This document shows, in pieces, positions 8,201-16,060 of a stretch of DNA of 17,693 nucleotides (its first letter is position 1; each line of letters starts with the position of its first letter). The notes under the pieces are model-generated. The model was not told the DNA's origin. It worked only from the letters and a program-made list of their open reading frames with translations, and did not search any database. The DNA is from JACMMS01 sp043758775. Lineage in GTDB: Bacteria > Pseudomonadota > Gammaproteobacteria > Burkholderiales > Methylophilaceae. Location: the NCBI GenBank assembly GCA_043758775.1, contig JAYVMU010000025.1, forward strand, positions 1-17,693, in the 5' to 3' direction. The translations under genes and the position numbers were made by a program.

Positions 8201-8370
8201 CTGGTGATGTTTCATTCAGAAGCCCAATGGCTGCGGCAGTGATTGGTGGCCTGCTCACATCGACATTACTCAGTTTATTAGTCATCCCAGTGGTATTTAC
8301 ATATGTGGATGACTTTTCACAATTCTGCGGAAAAATGTGGCAAAAATTATCGGGTACAAAACCAATCTAA
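5296..8370 (+). CDS. RND efflux permease, HAE1 (AcrB-like) class
   Basis: The inner-membrane, proton-driven transporter that captures substrates in the periplasm or membrane. It has the RND layout: TM1 (about residues 12-30), a large periplasmic loop (FPDLDLPTVTISAALPGASPTQLESEV), TM2-TM6 from about residue 335, a second large loop, and TM7-TM12 ending near residue 1010. TM4 contains IGILVDDAIVEVENI, with the Asp-Asp pair that relays protons in hydrophobe/amphiphile exporters, so this is not the metal class. About 1024 residues is a full-length permease. GAGG (5286-5289), overlapping the adaptor stop, lies 6 bases before the ATG at 5296. The ATG at 5293 is only 3 bases away, so 5296 is preferred. 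It is the last gene of the TetR-linked operon. Likely substrates are drugs, solvents or organic acids; which ones is unknown. Confidence 0.92.
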   Translation: MNVSAWSIKNPIPAIILFIMLSLAGLASFSSMKIQNFPDLDLPTVTISAALPGASPTQLESEVARKIENSLTTLQGLKHTYTKIQDGVVTITAEFNLEKPTQEAVDDVRSAISQIRADLPSDLRDPVVSKLNVAGSPMLAFTIHSEQMDDEALSWYVDDALSKRLLGVKGVATVKRVGGVNRQIWIELDTAKLQSLNATAGDISRQLRNIQMETAGGTTKLGGSEQPIRTIATVKSADELGQLQIVLGSGEKIRLDQIAHVIDTVAEPTSLAMLNGKNVVGFEITRSKGASEVEVGADVRQALRDLALARPDVKITEAFDFVTPVQQEFDASMTLLYEGAILAVLVVWLFLRDLRATFISAVAIPLSVIPTFIGMQYFGFTINIVTLLALSLVIGILVDDAIVEVENIVRHLRMGKTPYQAAMEAADEIGLAVIATTFTLIAVFLPTAFMSGIPGKFFKQFGWTAAIAVFASLLVARALTPMMAAYLMKPIVDKTHKDSLVMRWYLKASSWCIKHRFFTSVAAGVFFVGSLMLIPLLPKGFIPADDSSQTQVRLELAPGATLNQTRELAEMARKMIAKVPHVKSIYTTIGGGAAGTDPFVGSGAAETRKATLTILLDARGHRPKKQIIEADIRIAIQNLPGTRATVGLGGSGEKYILVLSSEDAQALQTAAASVEKDLRTIKGLGNISSSASLVRAEVVAKPDFAAAADLGVTTASIADTLRIATVGDYDQLLTKLNLSQRQIPIVVKLNTSARKDLTDLERLAVPGARGPVMLSQVAKLEIAGGPAQIDRYDRSKTVQFNIELAKRSLGDVTAEVAKLPSIRNLPTGVTQKEQGDAEVMTELFASFGLAMLTGVLCIFFVLVLLFKDFLQPVTILAALPLSLGGAFLGLLIANQSLSMPSMIGLVMLMGIATKNSILLVEYAIVARRVHGMNRLEAIMDACHKRARPIVMTTIAMSAGMLPIAMAWGSGDVSFRSPMAAAVIGGLLTSTLLSLLVIPVVFTYVDDFSQFCGKMWQKLSGTKPI

Positions 8371-8619
8371 GCATTTGCTAGTAAATGCAACTGAAAACTA
8401 GCGTAATGCATTTCTGCGCTCTATTTTAGATAACTTCAGCTCAAGTTTAAGTTAGCCTAACCCCACTTTCAATACACTTAAACCGCGTAACTAGCCTCGC
8501 CTATGCCAGCTGGGATATGATTTATAGACTTTACCGTGCTAATATTCGGCCTGTTACAATTGGCACTAATAAACTAAAAAAGCAAATTATTAACCCTAAT
8601 TAAATTATTAAAAACTATC
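8371..8619. other. Intergenic region between pump permease and mqo
   Basis: There is no gene here. Immediately after the permease stop, GCATTT (8371-8376) and AAATGC (8383-8388) form a 6-bp stem without a T-run, a poor terminator. Upstream of mqo, TTTACC (8530-8535) and TACAAT (8555-8560) could be promoter boxes, but the 19-bp spacing is long. Nothing else is distinctive. Confidence 0.4.
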
Positions 8620-10119
8620 ATGACTGTAACAACAAATAACGTGGATGTTCTACTGGTTGGTGGCGGCATCATGAGCGCTACACTAGGAATATTGCTACAC
8701 CAATTAGACCCCGCCTTAAACATTACTATGGTTGAGATGTTATCAGACGTGGCAATGGAAAGCTCCGATGCGCTGAACAACGCAGGTACGGGCCATGCTG
8801 GCTATTGTGAGCTCAATTACACGCCAAAATTGGCTGATGGCTCCATTAACACTAAACGTGCTTTAGAAATCAATGCCGCATTTGAAGTTTCACTTCAATA
8901 CTGGTCTTATTTAGTAGAGTCAGGCGCACTTCCTCCGCCTGACACTTTTATCAAAAAAACACCACATTTAAGCCTTGTTTGGGGCGCGCAAGATATCGCC
9001 TTTTTAAAGCAGCGTTATGCGCTACTTAAGTCACATCATTTGTTTGAGTCTATGCAATATTCTGAAAATTTTGCGCAATTACAAGCTTGGATGCCACTGA
9101 TTATGTCCAACAGAAGTAAAACAGACACATTAGCTGCCACCTATGTGGATCATGGCTCAGATGTCAATTTTGGCGCTCTGACACGGCATCTGGTAGCTTA
9201 CTTAAAAACACAAGCAAACTTTACTTTACTAAATGATACCCAGGTAAAGAAACTCAATAAAAATAAAGAGTATCCCAAAGATAATCGCTGGCAGGTTAAC
9301 GTATTCAACAAAGCCTCCAGACAAACAAAAATCATTCACGCAAAATTTGTATTTTTAGGCGCCGGTGGTGGCGCATTGCCTTTATTACAAAAATCAGGCA
9401 TCCCAGAAAGTTCTGGTTATGGTGGTTTTCCAGTCAGCGGTCAGTGGCTAATTTGCAATAACCAGGAAGTCATTAAGCAACATACAACTAAGGTGTATGG
9501 AAAAGCTGCTGTTAATGCACCACCTATGTCTGTGCCTCATTTGGATAACCGTACAATCAACGGTAAAACCACATTATTGTTTGGGCCATTTGCAGGCTTT
9601 ACTACTAAATTTTTAAAACAAGGCTCCATACTTGACTTAGCCAAATCGATTAAAAAGAGCAACTTCAAAGCCTTGCTGGGTGTAGGCCGACATAACATGA
9701 ATTTAACTAAATACTTGGTTGGTGAAGTCTTTCAAACACATGAGCAACGCATGAACACCTTACGTAATTTTTTACCACAGGCAGATTCTAAAGACTGGTC
9801 TCTTGAAAGCGCAGGGCAGCGCGTGCAAATCATTAAAAACTGTGATGCACGATGGGGTAAGCTGGAATTTGGTACTGAAATAGTAGCTACGGAAGATGGT
9901 ACGCTAGCGGCCTTACTAGGTGCTTCACCTGGTGCCTCTACCAGCGTGCAAGCCATGTTGAATGTAATCGAACGATGTTTCCCCAGTAAAGTTAATACTC
10001 AGAAGTGGCAACAAAAACTCAAGGAGCTTGTACCATCATATGGCGAGTCGCTCATTGAAAATGCAGAGTTGCTTCAGTCTATAAGGCAGCACACTAAGCA
10101 AACACTTAAGTTAGATTAG
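8620..10119 (+). CDS. mqo: Malate:quinone oxidoreductase
   Basis: An FAD-dependent peripheral membrane enzyme that oxidises L-malate to oxaloacetate and passes the electrons to the quinone pool, replacing or supplementing NAD-malate dehydrogenase. The N-terminal dinucleotide-binding motif VDVLLVGGGIMSATLG (residues 8-23) and the family signature ALNNAGTGHAGYCELNYTP (51-69) are diagnostic. Later family blocks include YVDHGSDVNFGALTRHL, a second glycine-rich segment FLGAGGGALPLLQKSGIPE, FPVSGQWL, and a C-terminal GTLAALLGASPGASTS. The 499 residues fit the family. The ATG at 8620 is followed directly by the beta strand of the FAD fold; no clear Shine-Dalgarno is seen. It appears monocistronic, with gaps of 249 and 154 bp, and has no obvious link to the pumps on either side. 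Confidence 0.96.
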   Translation: MTVTTNNVDVLLVGGGIMSATLGILLHQLDPALNITMVEMLSDVAMESSDALNNAGTGHAGYCELNYTPKLADGSINTKRALEINAAFEVSLQYWSYLVESGALPPPDTFIKKTPHLSLVWGAQDIAFLKQRYALLKSHHLFESMQYSENFAQLQAWMPLIMSNRSKTDTLAATYVDHGSDVNFGALTRHLVAYLKTQANFTLLNDTQVKKLNKNKEYPKDNRWQVNVFNKASRQTKIIHAKFVFLGAGGGALPLLQKSGIPESSGYGGFPVSGQWLICNNQEVIKQHTTKVYGKAAVNAPPMSVPHLDNRTINGKTTLLFGPFAGFTTKFLKQGSILDLAKSIKKSNFKALLGVGRHNMNLTKYLVGEVFQTHEQRMNTLRNFLPQADSKDWSLESAGQRVQIIKNCDARWGKLEFGTEIVATEDGTLAALLGASPGASTSVQAMLNVIERCFPSKVNTQKWQQKLKELVPSYGESLIENAELLQSIRQHTKQTLKLD

Positions 10120-10143
10120 ATACCTCAATGAGCAACCTATTCC

Positions 10144-10182
10144 ATGTAAAAGATTACAAGTGACTCAATCTACTTTTTACAT
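10144..10182 (+). terminator. AT-rich inverted repeat after mqo
   Basis: ATGTAAAAGATT (10144-10155) can pair with AATCTACTTTTTACAT (10167-10182) apart from a few unpaired bases, around an 11-base loop. The right arm contains a T5 run. The stem is AT-rich and imperfect, so this is only a possible terminator for mqo. Confidence 0.25.
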
Positions 10183-10185
10183 TTC

Positions 10186-10215
10186 TTAACAAATTAGTCA
10201 TAGAAACAATATAAA
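10186..10215 (+). promoter_or_regulatory. Candidate promoter of the metal-efflux operon
   Basis: TTAACA (10186-10191) and TATAAA (10210-10215) each match five of six sigma70 consensus positions and are 18 bp apart. Transcription would start near 10222, about 50 bases before the GTG at 10274. No MerR-type long spacer or obvious metal-regulator palindrome is visible, so metal control, if any, must come from a regulator elsewhere. Confidence 0.45.
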
Positions 10216-10273
10216 ATTACACCTAGTTTAAATATATAAACACTTTTGCTAACGTAAGCAGGTTATAAGCTAA

Positions 10274-11623
10274 GTGAAATATATTACTTACCAATTAGTA
10301 TTCTTTAAATCTGGAAAAGTTTTGTATAAAAAAAGCCACTTTATTCAATTTTTAATGATAAGTACCCTGCTTATCAGTGCTAGCAGCTTTGCAGTTGAAC
10401 AATCTCTTGACCATCTTTCACTAAAACAATCCATCCAGCTATTTGAACTGAACAACAGAGAAGTGTTGCTCGCCAAACGAAATGTTGATGGCGCTGAAGC
10501 AGATATTCTAACTGCTGGTCAAATGCCGAATCCAGTTTTATCTATAGGTGCCTCTAACCTAAACCTTAATACAAGCAAGGGTAATCCAAGTACTGAGAAC
10601 AATAACAACCTCACAAGTAGAAACATACAATCTGTTTTGCAAGTAAGTCAGTTATTTGAGCGCGGAGATAAGCGAAATCTTCGAATAGCTGCGGCCAACA
10701 AAGCATTTAGCGCCTCTCAATTTGATTTTAAAGACACGCTAAGACAACAACAACTTACGTTAAAAAATGCTTATTATGATTTATTGCTTGCTCAAGAAAC
10801 TGAAAAAATTCAACAAATTAATGTTGAGCTTTATGCAAAATCTTTAAATGCTGCTGAGTTAAGGCTAAAAGCCGGTGATGTTGCCTCATCAGATGTTGCA
10901 CGCATTAAAGTAGATGCATTACGTTCACAAAATGATTTGCGTCAGTCATTAGCAAATCGACAAAAGGCGCAATCAAACTTGGCCTATCTGATAGGTAAAG
11001 AGAATAATGCAAATGAGATTGTCGTCACGGACACTTGGCCTAGTGTGAATGTTGACATCGTGAATCAAGTAGATAAAGCCGATTTTAATAATCGACCAGA
11101 CATTTTAGCGGCAGAGATTAGAACCAAGCAAGCGGATGATATGCGAAGTTTGGCTAATTCTCTCAAATCAAGAGATATCACGGTTGATTTAGCCTATCAG
11201 CATTTTCCAGGTCAGGAGCCTGGCGTTGGAGTTAACACTATTGGTGCAACCGTTAGTTTCCCTCTTTTTACTAATTATGAATATCAAGGCGAAATTGGCC
11301 GAGCGGAAACTAATTATTATCTAGCTCAAGATTCAAAGGAGCAAATCAAGGCGCTCGCTATTGGTGAAAGGAACAGAGCAGAGTCAGATTTAACCTCTGC
11401 TATTGATAGAGCTAAAAGATACGATGAACAGACGTTGCATGAGGCACAAAAAGTCGCGGATGCTGCTGAATTTGCGTACCAGCATGGTGCGATTGATGTA
11501 ACAGACTTGCTAGATGCTCGTCGCACATTACGCTCTACTCAGCTGGATGCCGCAACTAGCCACGCTGACTATGCAAAATCACTTGCCGCATGGCATGCTG
11601 CCACTCAGATTGAGAAAAACTAA
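10274..11623 (+). CDS. CzcC-like outer-membrane factor of heavy-metal efflux
   Basis: The TolC-like outer-membrane component for an HME-RND pump. After a signal peptide whose core FLMISTLLISASSFA ends near residue 40, the protein has OEP repeats with SIQLFELNNREVLLAKRNVDGAEADILTAGQMPNPVLS and VSQLFERGDKRNLRIAAANKA. The QMPNPVLS and ERGDKR patterns are characteristic of CzcC/CusC-like metal-efflux factors. A second repeat holds NNRPDILAAEI and a late FAYQHGAIDVTDLLDARRTL. No Cys follows the signal, so unlike the channel at 2544 it is not a lipoprotein. The GTG at 10274 gives an unusually long N-region. A TTG at 10322, six bases after a GGA, would give a normal signal peptide (YKKSHFIQFL...) and may be the true start. 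The stop overlaps the next gene's ATG. Confidence 0.88.
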   Translation: MKYITYQLVFFKSGKVLYKKSHFIQFLMISTLLISASSFAVEQSLDHLSLKQSIQLFELNNREVLLAKRNVDGAEADILTAGQMPNPVLSIGASNLNLNTSKGNPSTENNNNLTSRNIQSVLQVSQLFERGDKRNLRIAAANKAFSASQFDFKDTLRQQQLTLKNAYYDLLLAQETEKIQQINVELYAKSLNAAELRLKAGDVASSDVARIKVDALRSQNDLRQSLANRQKAQSNLAYLIGKENNANEIVVTDTWPSVNVDIVNQVDKADFNNRPDILAAEIRTKQADDMRSLANSLKSRDITVDLAYQHFPGQEPGVGVNTIGATVSFPLFTNYEYQGEIGRAETNYYLAQDSKEQIKALAIGERNRAESDLTSAIDRAKRYDEQTLHEAQKVADAAEFAYQHGAIDVTDLLDARRTLRSTQLDAATSHADYAKSLAAWHAATQIEKN

Positions 11624-12768
11624 TGACTCGCCCCTTAATTTACGTATTAGCAATTATCTCTATTACTTTGTCCAACAATACCTATGCACTGGAAAATAGC
11701 AATAAACATGATGTTAAACAAGCCGTAGATAACAATACATCAAAAAATCGTAATGAAATCATTATCGTACCGAACTCGCCTCAGTTTGTTAACTTAAAAA
11801 TTGAGTCGGTAAAAGAGATATTTGCCCCAAGCACTGACCCATTAAATGGCAAAATTACCTTTGATGAAAACTTTACCAGCCGAATTGGCACACCAATTGA
11901 TGGCCGGGTGACAAAAATTAATGTACAAATTGGCGATGTTGTAAAAGCAGGTCAAATATTGATGTTGATTGATGCACCAGACTTGGGCAATGCACTATCG
12001 GATGCGCGCAAAGCACAATCAGATTTACAGCTAAAAAAGCAAGCTAAAGAGCGTAATCAAATGCTGTTTGATGGCGGAGTCATCGCCAAAAAAGAATTAG
12101 AAAACAGTGATGCTGATTTTGCACAGGCAGAAGCTGAAATGGCAAGAACCAATAGTAAATTAAAGAACCTAGGCTCATCAAATAAGATGATAGGCGAAAA
12201 CTATGCGGTACGCTCGCCTATCAATGGCGTAATAGTGGATCGTCAAGCTAACCCCGGTAGTTTGCTTAGAGCCGATGCACCCAACCCAATCTTTATCATC
12301 ACTAACCCTGATCACTTATGGGCAAGCATTGATTTACCCGAGCGTGATTTAGGCAAGGTGAGTAAAAATCAAAACATTTCTGTTGAGGTGGATGCTTACC
12401 CTAACGAAATTTTTAATGGCCGGATTCAGTCCATTGGGCAGATGGTAGACCCAACCACACGTAGAATCCAAGTACGCTGCGTGGTAAATAGCAAAGGTAA
12501 ATTAAAACCAGAGATGTACGCTAGAATTACTCCACTTAACCCTGGTAAAGACAAAGTACTTAGATTACCTAATTCGGCACTCATTACTGATGGCCTTTAT
12601 ACCTATGTGTTTGTAGAAACATCAACAGGCCATCTGATTAAAACAAAAGTAAATTTAAGTTCACAGCAACTTGATTTTTCTCTAGTTAAAGATGGGCTCA
12701 AAGCAGGCGATCGCATAGTGACTTCTGGAGCAATTTTACTTAACTCAGAACTTGCTGCAGATCATTAA
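11623..12768 (+). CDS. CzcB-like periplasmic adaptor of heavy-metal efflux
   Basis: The membrane-fusion protein of the HME-RND pump. It begins with a Sec-type signal (MTRPLIYVLAIISITLSNNTYA, cleavage near residue 22). Domains in order: barrel strand, lipoyl half (about 88-115, GTPIDGRVTKINVQIGDVVKAGQ), helical hairpin (about 120-185), second lipoyl half (RSPINGVIVDRQANPGSLL), beta-barrel (LWASIDLPERDLGKVSKNQ) and a membrane-proximal domain with PTTRRIQVRC. There is no His-rich N-terminal metal-binding tail of the kind seen in some CzcB proteins, so it may only be structural. The length of 381 is typical. Its ATG shares a base with the channel gene's TAA (TAATG), implying translational coupling. 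The permease follows after 51 bp. Confidence 0.9.
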   Translation: MTRPLIYVLAIISITLSNNTYALENSNKHDVKQAVDNNTSKNRNEIIIVPNSPQFVNLKIESVKEIFAPSTDPLNGKITFDENFTSRIGTPIDGRVTKINVQIGDVVKAGQILMLIDAPDLGNALSDARKAQSDLQLKKQAKERNQMLFDGGVIAKKELENSDADFAQAEAEMARTNSKLKNLGSSNKMIGENYAVRSPINGVIVDRQANPGSLLRADAPNPIFIITNPDHLWASIDLPERDLGKVSKNQNISVEVDAYPNEIFNGRIQSIGQMVDPTTRRIQVRCVVNSKGKLKPEMYARITPLNPGKDKVLRLPNSALITDGLYTYVFVETSTGHLIKTKVNLSSQQLDFSLVKDGLKAGDRIVTSGAILLNSELAADH

Positions 12769-12819
12769 CACAGCGCTTACATATTCTTAATAGTGCCCTC
12801 TTTACTTTAGGTTACACCT

Positions 12820-15800
12820 ATGCTTGAAAAACTTATTAGCTTTTCACTTCAGCAACGTATTTTTATACTGATTGGTACTGCGATAGTGATTATCGCGGGT
12901 TGGGTAGCAGTTGAAAATCTGCCAATTGAGGCATTTCCTGATGTAGAAGATGTACACGTAGAAATCATCACTCAAGCACTAGGGTTAGCGCCTGAAGAGG
13001 TAGAGCGTGTAGTCACCCTGCCTATTGAACGAGGCATGAGTGGTGTACCTCATTTGACGCAGATGCGCTCAGTATCTATTACAGGTCTATCAGATATCAC
13101 GCTGACTTTTTCAGAAAAAACAGATGATTACTTTGCCAGACAACAAGTGCTTGAACACTTACAAAGTGTAACACTACCAGCCAACCTTCAACCAAGCTTA
13201 GCACCGTTAACTACTGCTATTGGTGAAATTTATCGCTATAAACTAGACGCGCCTAAAGATATGCCGCAACGAGATATTAGAGCAATACAAGACTGGATTA
13301 TCTCACCTTCTCTACGTACAGTACCAGGCGTAGCCGATGTTACTAGCTTTGGTGGTGCGGTAAAAGAATATCAAGTTAGACTTAATCCCTATTTACTCAA
13401 AAAATTTGATGTCAGTATAGATCAGGTCAATAGCGCTCTTTCTAAAAATAGTACTAACGTAGGTGGCGGAACGATGCACCGTGGTGATGAATCTTTAGTG
13501 ATTCGTAGCATCGGGTTATTCAAAAGCATCGATGATATTGGACAAACAGTCGTTGTGTCACGCAATGGAAAACCAATACTAGTGAGTGATTTAGGCCACG
13601 CTGAAATTGGTGATAAGACACGCCAAGGTATCGTTTCATTCAATAAAGAAGATGATGTGATTATTGGCATTGTGCTAATGACTAAAGCACAAAACCCCGC
13701 CAAAGTTATTCAAGCATTGCGTACTAAAATCAATGCAATCAATGCCACGCTACCGGCTGGAGTAAAAATTCATCCACTGTATGACCGCACTACACTCATC
13801 AACCATACGGTTGACACTGTGACTGAAAATCTAATCGTTGGCGCATTATTAGTTGTAGCTATTTTAATTATCTTTTTACGTAATTGGCGCGCAGCACTGA
13901 TTGTGGCAGCCATCATTCCACTCTCACTACTTTTTGCTTTTATAGTAATGGATATATGTGGTGTATCCGCAAACCTTATCTCGCTTGGCGCAGTTGACTT
14001 CGGTATTATTATAGACAGTGCGGTCGTGCTTGTTGAAGCTTTAATGGTCAGGCTTGCTTTAAATCATGTCGATAAAATCCCTCACCACACTGGTTATGGC
14101 TGGCGAATTCATACGCTTAAACAAACAGCCATAGAAATGGGCAGACCCATTCTATTTTCCAAGCTTATTATCATCTTAGCTTTTTTACCCATTTTCACCT
14201 TTCAGCGCGTAGAAGGTAAGATATTTTCACCGATGGCTTTTACGTTAAGTTTTGCTTTAATAGGGGCAATTTCACTGACTTTAACGCTTGTACCCGCCCT
14301 GCTTTCTTATACGATGCGTAAAGAAAATATGGCAGAAAAGCACTCTACTTGGATGTATAATCTGCAAACTTGGTATAAAAACATACTGTATAAATCTATC
14401 TCATTTAGACTGCCTATAGTAATCGCTTCGGTGTTGTTACTTATCGCTGCTTTATTACTTGCGCCAAGGCTAGGCTCCGAATTTTTACCTAAATTAGATG
14501 AGGGCAATATTTGGCTTACTCTAAATCTGCCACCATCTAGTAGTTTAGAAAACACTAAAGTGATAGAACGCAGAGTTAGAGCTATCTTAATGAGTTATAA
14601 AGAAGTAGATATGGTGGTTAGCCAAGTAGGCAGGCCTGACGACGGAACAGACCCTAAGGGCCCAAATAATGTTGAGATTTTAGTCAATCTTAAGCCACAT
14701 AACTTATGGAGCTTTAAAAATAAAGAGGCTTTAATTGAAAGCATGTCAAAAAGGATACATGAAATACCTGGCGTACCTACCAACTTTTCTCAAGTGATAC
14801 AAGATAACGTAGAAGAAGCTTTATCTGGTGTAAAAGGTGAAATTGCCATCAAAATATTTGGCCCTGATTTAAGCATATTAGAGTCTAAAGCAAATCAAGT
14901 TGTTACTGTGCTCAATGGTATTCAAGGAGCAGCAGATGTTGAGGCGATTCGTATTTCAGGCAATTCCGAGTTAGATATAAACTTACAAAAAGATAAACTA
15001 GCTCGCTACGGTCTTAATGTTGATGATGTTAATACTACGATACAAACTGCGCTGAGTGGTGCGGTAGTGAATACATTCTACGATGGTGATAAGCGTTTTG
15101 ACGTGACCCTACGATTAGATCGGGAATATAGAGATTCATTTGATGACATCGCTCAGCTGCCTATCGCTTTACCTAATGATGCTGGTACGATTCCTTTAGG
15201 TGAACTAGCAAATATTGAAGTTAAACAAGGTGCTTCTCGCATAAGTCGTGAAGGTGTATCACGTATCGTATCCATCAAAGCAAACTTGATAAACCGCGAC
15301 CAAGGCAGTTTTGTTAAAGAAGCAATGGAAAAAGTAAAAACACAGGTTAACTTACCCCCTGGATATACCATGACTTGGGGAGGTCAGTTTGAGAATCAAC
15401 AACGTGCAACAAAACGCTTAGAAGTTATTGTACCGTTATCACTTTTACTGATTTTTGTCGTATTATTTTCGGCGTTTAAATCAATTAAAAATTCACTGCT
15501 AGTATTATTGATGATCCCATTTGCTTTAATCGGCGGTTTAGCTGGCTTAGGTCTAGCGGGGCTTCATTTATCGATATCTGCCGCTGTAGGCTTTATTGCA
15601 CTAGCTGGAATCTCAGTACAAAATGGCGTGATTATGATGGAACAAATAAAACATCTGATACAAGACGGTAAAGAGCTTGCTACAGCAGTTATTGAAGGTG
15701 CCGTAGCCAGATTAAGACCTATATTGATGACGGCATTAATGGCAGGAATTGGTTTATTGCCGGCAGCGTTATCACATGGCATAGGATCTGAAACTCAACG

Positions 15801-15918
15801 CCCTTTCGCTGTGGTTATTGTGAGCGGCTTAATTTCTGCGACTTTCTTTACACTACTTTTAATTCCACTGCTTTATACTTACTTCTCAGATGAGTCATCT
15901 AAAAACGAGGCTATTTGA
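12820..15918 (+). CDS. CzcA-like heavy-metal RND permease (HME class)
   Basis: A proton-driven inner-membrane exporter of metal cations. It has the complete RND fold of 1032 residues: TM1 (about 13-30) followed by LPIEAFPDVEDVHVEIITQALGLAPEEVE, TM2-TM6 (about 335-500), a second periplasmic loop, and TM7-TM12. TM4 carries Asp393, Asp399 and Glu406 (DFGIIIDSAVVLVEA) with the 6- and 7-residue spacing of CzcA, the triad of divalent-cation exporters. CusA-type Cu/Ag pumps lack this DFG-D pattern. FTFQRVEGKIFSPMA is another family block. TAGGT (12808-12812) is the likely ribosome site, in a small AGGT/ACCT hairpin. The stop TGA (15916-15918) lies within the right end of the adjacent transposon, so the last codons may be altered, but all transmembrane segments remain. 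Zn, Co, Cd or Ni are likely substrates. Confidence 0.92.
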   Translation: MLEKLISFSLQQRIFILIGTAIVIIAGWVAVENLPIEAFPDVEDVHVEIITQALGLAPEEVERVVTLPIERGMSGVPHLTQMRSVSITGLSDITLTFSEKTDDYFARQQVLEHLQSVTLPANLQPSLAPLTTAIGEIYRYKLDAPKDMPQRDIRAIQDWIISPSLRTVPGVADVTSFGGAVKEYQVRLNPYLLKKFDVSIDQVNSALSKNSTNVGGGTMHRGDESLVIRSIGLFKSIDDIGQTVVVSRNGKPILVSDLGHAEIGDKTRQGIVSFNKEDDVIIGIVLMTKAQNPAKVIQALRTKINAINATLPAGVKIHPLYDRTTLINHTVDTVTENLIVGALLVVAILIIFLRNWRAALIVAAIIPLSLLFAFIVMDICGVSANLISLGAVDFGIIIDSAVVLVEALMVRLALNHVDKIPHHTGYGWRIHTLKQTAIEMGRPILFSKLIIILAFLPIFTFQRVEGKIFSPMAFTLSFALIGAISLTLTLVPALLSYTMRKENMAEKHSTWMYNLQTWYKNILYKSISFRLPIVIASVLLLIAALLLAPRLGSEFLPKLDEGNIWLTLNLPPSSSLENTKVIERRVRAILMSYKEVDMVVSQVGRPDDGTDPKGPNNVEILVNLKPHNLWSFKNKEALIESMSKRIHEIPGVPTNFSQVIQDNVEEALSGVKGEIAIKIFGPDLSILESKANQVVTVLNGIQGAADVEAIRISGNSELDINLQKDKLARYGLNVDDVNTTIQTALSGAVVNTFYDGDKRFDVTLRLDREYRDSFDDIAQLPIALPNDAGTIPLGELANIEVKQGASRISREGVSRIVSIKANLINRDQGSFVKEAMEKVKTQVNLPPGYTMTWGGQFENQQRATKRLEVIVPLSLLLIFVVLFSAFKSIKNSLLVLLMIPFALIGGLAGLGLAGLHLSISAAVGFIALAGISVQNGVIMMEQIKHLIQDGKELATAVIEGAVARLRPILMTALMAGIGLLPAALSHGIGSETQRPFAVVIVSGLISATFFTLLLIPLLYTYFSDESSKNEAI

Positions 15919-16060
15919 CATCCTCTCTCGCCTAAAGGCAGGGGATTCCTACTGTGCTATACGCTCACCTGTATAGTCACTTCGGCGGGTTCTTGTTTCA
16001 CTGAGTGACCTGACTGCATCATCTCTCCACAAGCTAACACGGCATGCCCTGCCGCTAATA
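15899..16060 (-). ncRNA. Presumed TnpB omega-RNA with readthrough guide
   Basis: TnpB proteins work with an RNA made from the 3' end of tnpB plus the right end of the element, whose guide is the first 16 or so bases outside it. Here the scaffold would cover the tnpB 3' end and the hairpin at 15922-15944. The guide would be the - strand of 15899-15914 (ATAGCCTCGTTTTTAG), which is the antisense of the last codons of the CzcA-like gene. The 5' boundary at about 16060 is a guess. Assignment rests on the family, not on a detected RNA motif. Confidence 0.45.
15915..15944 (-). repeat. Transposon right-end hairpin
   Basis: Between the TCAA end (read on the - strand) and the tnpB stop lies an imperfect stem with GCC/GGC around a TTTA loop (15929-15939) and flanking C-rich and G/A-rich arms (15922-15944). 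Subterminal hairpins like this are the TnpA recognition structures of single-stranded IS200/IS605 transposition and also form the 3' part of the TnpB guide RNA. Confidence 0.6.

Noticed and set aside
7668..8285. 205-codon open frame on the - strand inside the HAE1 permease gene
   Set aside because: It lies wholly within a strongly supported gene on the other strand, its protein is low-complexity without a family signature, and it has no context; it is a shadow frame.
8371..8388. GCATTT/AAATGC hairpin as terminator of the first pump operon
   Set aside because: Six-bp, AT-rich stem with no T-tract; not enough to call a terminator.
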